Origin: CAYXDR01 sp046498185
GTDB taxonomy: Bacteria; Desulfobacterota; DSM-4660; Desulfatiglandales; Desulfatiglandaceae
Direction of reading: 5' to 3'
DNA: 9,510 nt
Assembly (NCBI GenBank): GCA_046498185.1
Contig: JAWOBE010000187.1
Span: 1 to 9,510 of the forward strand
The position numbers were made by a program, and so were the translations under genes. Positions 6,332 to 9,510 of the stretch are shown in pieces. Positions within the stretch are counted from its first letter, which is position 1, and each line of letters opens with the position of its first letter. The notes beneath the pieces were generated by a model that saw only the letters and a list, made by a program, of their open reading frames with translations, searched no databases and had not been told where the DNA came from.

Positions 6332-6697
6332 ATGAGTATTCAAAGGATTCAGAACACAACAGTCAGCAGAAACCAGGCTCAAACAGTTCAGATGGTCAGC
6401 GCAGAGGTTGACAGCTGGATTGCAGAAGAAGAGTTGCCGACAAGCGCAGCACTGAAAGTTATCCGAACAACCAGTCCTGATTTCGGCCTTACCCAGGATG
6501 AAGTCCAGGAACGAAACGAGTTCATCAGCTGGTACCTGATGCAGGATTTCAAGGTGCTGTTGCTCATACCCGCGGCCGAGTACGCAACAGAAACCGAGTT
6601 TTTCTCAGTTCCTGAGTACTCGGTCACAGACAGCGGATACAGCGCATTCAACGCAGTTGATTTCCAAAGAAACAGGCCGGAGTCAACTCAATCTTGA
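6332..6697 (+). CDS. Hypothetical protein, small, acidic
   Basis: A 121-residue protein of no family I recognise. It has no signal peptide and no clear membrane helix; one hydrophobic patch (VLLLIPAA) lies in the middle, between a helical, acidic N-terminal half (AEVDSWIAEEELP, LTQDEVQERNEFISWYLM) and a Ser/Thr/Glu/Tyr-rich C-terminal quarter. It is probably a soluble cytosolic protein. The start at 6332 is preferred for its GGAGGT seven bases upstream; an in-frame ATG at 6305 would add nine residues (MTSSAEVSK) with a weaker site. Both sites lie in inverted repeats, so translation may be structure-controlled. The last 10 bases overlap the tail of the convergent beta-helix gene. Codon use looks normal, supporting a real gene. 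Confidence 0.6.
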   Translation: MSIQRIQNTTVSRNQAQTVQMVSAEVDSWIAEEELPTSAALKVIRTTSPDFGLTQDEVQERNEFISWYLMQDFKVLLLIPAAEYATETEFFSVPEYSVTDSGYSAFNAVDFQRNRPESTQS

Positions 6698-7755
6698 TGA
6701 CCGGAAACAGTGCCTTCGCCGGCGGAGTGTATTTGAAGATTCAACTCATGCCCCGAGATTGTGTTCCGCTCTAGGTGGATGCGGTCCTGCGGGTGGTCGG
6801 CTCGGATGTAAAGGCCTATGTTTCCTCGGTTGTCGGTTATGGTGTTATTCGATACTTCAAGGCTGCTTCCTCCCCGGGTCCAGACGTATAAGCCCGCCAC
6901 TTCGGGGGCTTCGTTTCCGGTGACGCTGTTGCCATATACATTTCCCCATCCACCGCCGGTGACATCGTCCCCCATCCAGACCCCGGCGCCCCCTGCTTTC
7001 ATTCTCAGGGAGGAGTTTCCGGACACGGCGTTTTCGGAAAATTTCAGGGGTCCGGTCCCGACGCAGTGCACGAGGACGCCGCCGTACCAAAAAGCTGCGG
7101 TGTTGTATTCAAAAAAATTGCCGGTGACCAAAATCGCTCCGGAACCGCTTGCCTCGATTTTGGCTCCTCCAGCGCCACCCGCGGCCGAATTTCTCACGAA
7201 CCTGTTTTCCGTTAGAGTTACAGAACCATCGAAGGTGTTGATATAAGCGCCACCACCCCATCCATGCTCCCACAGGACCGCATGGTTTTTTTCGAATGTG
7301 CACGCATGGATGTTTACATCACTGTTGTTTCCGGGGGTCCGGTAGTTGATGAGCAAACCGCCCGCCGCCGGTGCGGCTCCATTCAGGAAGCGGACGTTGC
7401 GGATTGCGAGGTGGGCATTGATCAAAGCGTTCTTCATGTCTTTGATATCCAGGCATCTGGCAAGACCGTTGCCGTCTATGCATTGTCCATTGCCCACGAT
7501 TTCCAGCGGGTGGTTTTCAGCGGTGAAGGGGTGTGGGGCGGTTAGTTTTATTGAAGATGTGAGGTGAATCGTATCCGCCTGGCCGTTTCGGGAACACACC
7601 TCGAGAGCCGAAGTCCACTCAGCCTCTGTTCCGACTTGAAATTCCCCGGGTGTCGCCGGAGAGGCTGCCAGAAGCAGAAACAGCGACACTGCAGCGTATG
7701 GAATCTTTCTGAAAATTGACCCGTTATCCGGCTGGTATATCGTCTTTCGCGGCAT
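6688..7755 (-). CDS. Secreted right-handed parallel beta-helix protein
   Basis: A 355-residue exported protein. An 18-residue basic/polar N-terminus precedes a hydrophobic segment (about 19-32, YAAVSLFLLLAAS) and a likely signal peptidase site near residue 37. The rest is built of short irregular repeats typical of polymorphic outer-membrane and pectate-lyase-like beta-helices: NVRFLNGAA, ACTFEKNHA, ENRFVRNSAAGG, GNFFEYNTA, ENAVSGNSS, GNSVTGNEA, NNTITDNRG, RNTISGHE, each about 20-30 residues apart with stacked Asn and Gly. The N-terminal part resembles CSLREA/Pmp-type openings (AEWTSALEVCSRNGQADTIHL). No catalytic pattern, autotransporter barrel or C-terminal anchor is visible, so it may be released or surface-held by unknown means. 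An AGGAGGT site lies close before the ATG. It is convergent and overlapping with the small gene at 6332. Confidence 0.8.
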   Translation of the reverse strand: MPRKTIYQPDNGSIFRKIPYAAVSLFLLLAASPATPGEFQVGTEAEWTSALEVCSRNGQADTIHLTSSIKLTAPHPFTAENHPLEIVGNGQCIDGNGLARCLDIKDMKNALINAHLAIRNVRFLNGAAPAAGGLLINYRTPGNNSDVNIHACTFEKNHAVLWEHGWGGGAYINTFDGSVTLTENRFVRNSAAGGAGGAKIEASGSGAILVTGNFFEYNTAAFWYGGVLVHCVGTGPLKFSENAVSGNSSLRMKAGGAGVWMGDDVTGGGWGNVYGNSVTGNEAPEVAGLYVWTRGGSSLEVSNNTITDNRGNIGLYIRADHPQDRIHLERNTISGHELNLQIHSAGEGTVSGHQD

Positions 7756-7852
7756 CAGGCACCTCCTGGAAAAGAAAGGATAAAATCAGCCTACGGCGGA
7801 CGGCGCTTCCATGTCAACAGCCTTTTGAATAAGGATTTTGGCCGTCTGAGTG

Positions 7853-7881
7853 TTGACTTTAACAGTATTCTGTTTTAAATC
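7853..7881 (+). promoter_or_regulatory. Candidate promoter with internal dyad for the cold-shock gene
   Basis: TTGACT (7853-7858) is followed after 16 bases by TTAAAT (7875-7880). Between them lies the perfect dyad AACAG-TATT-CTGTT (7861-7874), well placed for an operator. Transcription from here would give a leader of about 125 bases, the sort of long leader known for cold-shock genes. The -10 match is weak. Confidence 0.35.
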
Positions 7882-8014
7882 ATGCGAAAGTACCCAAGGC
7901 CTTGCATAAGAGGGAGGCTCAGGTGGTTTTCCTTCCGAAGCTTTAACCATTCTTCCTTGATGCCGGCCTTGTGGTCCGTGTCAGAATAATTTTTTTACAA
8001 AAGGGGGGTTTATC

Positions 8015-8215
8015 TTGGCACAAGGTACAGTCAAATGGTTCAACGAACAAAAAGGTTACGGGTTCATCGAACAGGAAAACGGGCCGGACGTATTCGTCCA
8101 CCATTCCGGTATCAATGCAACCGGGTTCAAGACACTCAATGAAGGTGACCGGGTTACTTTCGACATTGTACAGGGGCAGAAAGGGCCAGCGGCGGAGAAC
8201 GTCACGGTCGTTTAA
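8015..8215 (+). CDS. Cold-shock protein, CspA family
   Basis: A 66-residue single cold-shock-domain protein that binds single-stranded RNA and DNA and melts mRNA structure, acting in the cytosol. RNP1 (KGYGFIE, 13-19) and RNP2 (VFVHH, 26-30) are intact, as are the opening GTVKWFN and the closing GPAAENV. Length is typical. The start codon is TTG, with AAGGGGGG seven bases ahead; no ATG or GTG is available at this position, and the next codons (Ala-Gln-Gly-Thr-Val) match the usual N-terminus. The gene is monocistronic with its own terminator. The family name is certain; the inducing condition (cold or constitutive) cannot be told. Confidence 0.95.
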   Translation: MAQGTVKWFNEQKGYGFIEQENGPDVFVHHSGINATGFKTLNEGDRVTFDIVQGQKGPAAENVTVV

Positions 8216-8260
8216 CATCAATACCAACCGATACCAATCGAGATTTATTTCAAGGATGAG

Positions 8261-8294
8261 GGCCTTCTGCGGGGTTATCGCAGGGGGCCTTTTT
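8261..8294 (+). terminator. Intrinsic terminator of the cold-shock gene
   Basis: GGCCTTCTGCG (8261-8271) pairs with CGCAGGGGGCC (8279-8289) over 11 bp including two G-T wobbles. The loop is 7 bases and TTTTT follows. It lies 45 bases after the stop. Confidence 0.85.
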
Positions 8295-8477
8295 CGCGCT
8301 CAAAAAAGAATCATTTCTGGGATTTCCGGGGCCTGGTACGGGTTGTCTGGCGCCGGGGGTCACCACATGTTAGTGCTTCTGATTTAGAAAAAGACTCAGC
8401 CATGAATGGAATTATCTAAAATTTAAAATTGAGATTAAGCTTTTTTTAGTTTATTTCAATCATCTATTATAAATTTC
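8295..8477. other. Gene-free, increasingly AT-rich stretch before brxA
   Basis: No supported gene. Composition changes sharply near 8390, from GC-rich sequence to long A/T runs that continue to the brxA start. This is compatible with an imported segment or with a promoter/UP-element region. No clear terminal repeat or attachment site marks the border. Confidence 0.4.
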
Positions 8478-8505
8478 TTGACATAACGATAAAAAATAAT
8501 ACAAT
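8478..8505 (+). promoter_or_regulatory. Near-consensus sigma70-type promoter of brxA
   Basis: A perfect TTGACA (8478-8483) is followed 16 bases later by TACAAT (8500-8505), in A/T-rich surroundings. Transcription would begin about 34 bases before the brxA start. Confidence 0.7.
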
Positions 8506-8545
8506 CTAAGCCTAATATGAATTAAACATAGACCAGGTATTAATC

Positions 8546-9106
8546 TTGCGATACAAAGCTGACATCACAGCGGGGTCGTTGAAAGTCGCAGAAAGCCGTG
8601 TCGTCGCCGATCTGCTGCTTCGGAAGATTGACAGAGATGATTGGCGTAAGGCTATATTTGAAGACAATGTGCTTCAGGCAAGAAATCCTGCAACGGCCAG
8701 GCGTCTTTCCAGATTGATACATGGCCGTCTGGAGACAATGGGTCCGGGGCTGTGGCGATTGTTGAGGGACGGCACCGCCACCGTGGCAGCCCATGCGGCT
8801 TTGGCCGCAGCCATCAAACACAGTCGCCTTTTGGGGGATTTTCTTGACCTTGCGGTTCGTGAACAGTATCGTCTCTATGGTGTCAGCCTGTCGAACAGCC
8901 TGTGGAACGACTATCTGGAGGCTTGTCGCGGCAGGGATCCGGAGATGCCGGCCTGGAACGAGTCGACAAAAAGGCGTCTTCGCTCATCTGTTTTTCAGAT
9001 TCTGGCCCAAGCAGGCTACATCGAAAACTCCAGATCCGAACCTATATTGAATTTTTGCTTACCCACATTCCAAAGTACAACCCCGGCTTCCGCGTATGCC
9101 ATGTAA
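8546..9106 (+). CDS. brxA: BREX protein BrxA (DUF1819), C-terminally truncated and frameshifted
   Basis: First gene of a BREX phage-defence locus; BrxA is a small, mostly helical accessory protein of BREX type I, acting in the cytosol. Family landmarks run from the start: YKADITAGSLKVAESRVVA (3-21), EDNVLQARNPATARR (39-53), RLETMGPGLW (61-70), AAIKHSRLLGDFL (88-100) and VFQILAQAGYIENSRS (149-164). Full BrxA proteins are about 200 residues. Here, after residue 164, the frame continues for only 22 unrelated residues, because the DNA has switched to brxB sequence in another frame. The start is TTG at 8546, the only codon that gives the family N-terminus; the ribosome binding site is weak (CCAGG). 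A strong promoter lies upstream. Whether the shortened protein still folds is unknown. Confidence 0.88.
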   Translation: MRYKADITAGSLKVAESRVVADLLLRKIDRDDWRKAIFEDNVLQARNPATARRLSRLIHGRLETMGPGLWRLLRDGTATVAAHAALAAAIKHSRLLGDFLDLAVREQYRLYGVSLSNSLWNDYLEACRGRDPEMPAWNESTKRRLRSSVFQILAQAGYIENSRSEPILNFCLPTFQSTTPASAYAM

Positions 9107-9309
9107 ACCTGTTCGATTTGGTGATGGATTATTTAAAAGAGCGAAACCTTTTGGAAAAGTCTTTGCGTAAACAGAAACAGGAAGGCGACGAGGCACTCTG
9201 GAAAGCTCTCAAAAGCCCCCTCAAAGCAGAGAAACTCGTGCAGGTCTTTGCCAAAGCTGCCAGTCTGGAGGAAGCAATCAAGACGGGAAAAAGGGTCCAG
9301 ATAAGATAA
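9034..9309 (+). pseudogene. brxB: Internal fragment of BREX brxB (DUF1788)
   Basis: In frame 1, downstream of and overlapping the brxA tail, the translation IRTYIEFLLTHIP, FRVCHVNLFDLVMDYLKER, LLEKSLRKQKQEGDEALWKAL and PLKAEKLVQVFAKAA matches the central part of BrxB. BrxB is an uncharacterised BREX type I core protein of about 200 residues. The family's N-terminal segment is missing, and so is everything after the FAKAA region, where the conserved GVGS...RSH block should follow. The frame ends in 15 unrelated residues at the TAA (9307-9309). The piece is about 75-80 matching residues with no start signal of its own. It is a deletion remnant and not functional as BrxB. Confidence 0.8.
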
Positions 9310-9369
9310 CGATGGAAACCACGGATGACACGAATAGAGATTGCTTGGTCGCTCACCCACATCCCTGAG

Positions 9370-9398
9370 TTGCACGTTTGAGGATGATCGGCTATCAT
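9370..9398 (+). promoter_or_regulatory. Candidate promoter of the addiction-module gene
   Basis: TTGCAC (9370-9375), a 17-base spacer and TATCAT (9393-9398) lie about 35 bases upstream of the following gene. The -10 matches consensus at five of six positions; the -35 is weak. Confidence 0.4.
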
Positions 9399-9435
9399 TA
9401 AAACCATACAATAAATCTTTTTGAGGAACATGATT

Positions 9436-9510
9436 ATGGGTGCTTTAATACCACTCGATGAAATGACAATCGAAGAAAAACTCGCAGCGATGGAACGGTT
9501 ATGGGACGAT
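9436..9510 (+). CDS. Addiction-module antitoxin-like protein, 3'-truncated by window edge
   Basis: Only 25 codons are visible. The opening, with IPLDEMTIEEKLAAMERLWDD, has the pattern of the short 'addiction module component' family (RelB/ParD-like, about 70-80 residues): a helix of the type L-x-x-E-R/K-L-x-x-x-E-x-L-W-D. Such proteins are antitoxins, normally followed by a RelE/ParE-type toxin, which would lie beyond the window. GAGGA (9423-9427) is well spaced for the ATG at 9436; the ATG at 9430 is too close. Position beside a broken BREX locus fits a defence or mobile island. The family call rests on a short segment. Confidence 0.65.
   Translation, partial: MGALIPLDEMTIEEKLAAMERLWDD

Noticed and set aside
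6818..7246. 142-codon plus-strand open frame opposite the beta-helix gene
   Set aside because: Pro-rich antisense shadow of a repeat-containing gene, with no start signals.
7861..7874. Possible SOS (LexA) box
   Set aside because: The half-sites are in the reverse order (ACAG then CTGT) with a 4-base spacer, not CTGT-N8-ACAG.
9310..9333. Near-tandem CACGGATGA / CACGAATAG, considered as a dispersed repeat
   Set aside because: Only one imperfect pair occurs in the window, so repeat status cannot be supported.
1..9510. CRISPR array, tRNA, rRNA or complete insertion sequence
   Set aside because: No regularly spaced repeats, no cloverleaf or rRNA-like sequence and no transposase-like translation were seen on either strand.

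Overview
The window reads as a patchwork accessory region of a Gram-negative bacterium. A periplasmic-receptor (TAXI) TRAP transporter, a secreted beta-helix protein, HU and a CspA-type protein fit an anaerobic proteobacterial or Desulfobacterota-like host, but the lineage is an inference with low certainty. Coding stretches look moderately GC-rich, while 8390-8545 is strikingly AT-rich.

Left part (1-5367): the 3' end of an unrecognised gene (1-339) meets tail-to-tail a prephenate dehydratase/ACT protein on the minus strand. Divergent from that is a two-gene TRAP operon (receptor, then fused permease) ending at a probable intrinsic terminator. Directly after it come two shorter, degraded copies of the 3' end of the first gene (4724-4895 and about 5255-5367), in the same orientation. 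The dehydratase plus TRAP unit is therefore bracketed by direct repeats of one gene tail.

Middle part (5368-8294): an HU gene (minus), then about 570 bases without a convincing gene but rich in inverted repeats. Next is a small unrecognised gene whose two candidate ribosome binding sites both lie inside self-complementary sequence. A secreted right-handed beta-helix protein (minus) overlaps the tail of that small gene. A cold-shock protein follows, with a TTG start and a clear terminator.

Right part (8295-9510): after an AT-rich stretch with a near-consensus sigma70-type promoter lies the start of a BREX phage-defence locus that is visibly broken. brxA (DUF1819) has lost its C-terminus and is joined out of frame to an internal piece of brxB (DUF1788), which is itself cut off. 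No brxC, pglX, pglZ or brxL follows before the window ends. Instead the first codons of an addiction-module (RelB-like antitoxin) protein begin 120 bases later.

The most informative points are the BREX remnant, the triplicated gene tail bracketing the metabolic cassette, a dehydratase-like protein lacking its PIEN motif, and the layered hairpins in front of the unknown gene at 6332. I did not find a clearly new multi-gene system.
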